From the NCBI GenBank assembly GCA_963920665.1, contig OY987265.1, positions 44,149,001 through 44,213,000 of the forward strand: DNA of 64,000 nt, read 5' to 3'. The notes below the pieces were generated by a model. That model was not told where the DNA came from. It searched no databases and saw only the letters and a program-made list of their open reading frames with translations. This DNA comes from Straminergon stramineum. Its lineage: Eukaryota; Streptophyta; Bryopsida; Hypnales; Calliergonaceae. Every line of letters begins with the position of its first letter. Positions within the stretch are counted from its first letter, which is position 1. This document shows positions 63,837-64,000 of the stretch, one piece after another. The translations under genes were made by a program, and so were the position numbers.

Positions 63837-64000
63837 CTGCAAAATGTTCACATCAATGTCTATTTTAGAATTACGTTGTTATTGCATTTCAAGTCAAACC
63901 GACCTGAATAAGCAAGAAGTATAATAAATGGTGGCATTCTATGAAGGTTAATTGATGGAGAAACTAAATGCATTACGTACAATACTGCAGATCAGGTCGA
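63837..64000. other. Right edge of window
   Basis: Probably intron or upstream flank of the degenerate gene on its left. Too short to judge. Confidence 0.25.

Overview
The window looks like a non-recombining or otherwise gene-poor stretch of a land-plant nuclear genome, most likely a bryophyte and probably a moss. The reasons are spliceosomal introns with GT..AG borders, an AT-rich background, a plant-type En/Spm (CACTA) transposon with TNP2, DUF4218 and DUF4216 segments, a plant HAT3.1-type PHD-homeodomain relic, and HET-domain and Tet-like oxygenase genes. The HET and Tet-like domains are typical of fungi; HET genes are, as far as I recall, also known in mosses. The species cannot be fixed from sequence alone. 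There is nothing prokaryotic here: no operons, CRISPR or tRNA genes were seen.

Layout. 1-5.5 kb: degenerate tandem repeats, a small CACTA-type MITE and a TTAA-flanked element. 5.6-7 kb: two broken genes, a 2-oxoglutarate dioxygenase N-terminus and an unknown. 8.5-15.3 kb: the two best-preserved genes of the window, both on the minus strand. These are a HET-domain gene with 5' membrane-type exons and a four-exon, 331-residue Tet-like 2OG-Fe(II) oxygenase. 15.7-17.8 kb: a frameshifted GAPDH pseudogene. 18-26 kb: no genes, but two more TTAA-flanked inverted-repeat elements and a nested hairpin. 26.6-38.3 kb: a decayed CACTA element with two divergent gene relics (TNP2-type transposase leftwards, Transposase_24/TnpA-like protein rightwards) and a MITE inside the transposase intron. 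39-43.4 kb: a large compound G-rich minisatellite complex flanked by short plant-telomere-like repeats. 43.5-52 kb: scattered coding relics. 52-56.9 kb: a HAT3.1-like relic followed on the same strand by a NOL9/GRC3 RNA kinase gene that is nearly intact but carries one out-of-frame exon. 57-60 kb: empty AT-rich DNA ending in a ~290 bp near-perfect hairpin. 60.6-63.9 kb: three broken minus-strand reading frames, one clearly an FCP1/SCP-type phosphatase.

Theme. Apart from the HET gene (whose own apparent start may be broken) and the Tet-like gene, almost every recognisable gene is broken. The breaks are mostly TAG, TAA or TGA codons that read naturally as former CAG, CAA or CGA. A duplicated 27 bp unit differs only by transitions. 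Both facts fit long-term cytosine methylation and deamination of silenced DNA. The preserved neighbouring pair of fungal-type genes in this setting is the most interesting feature.
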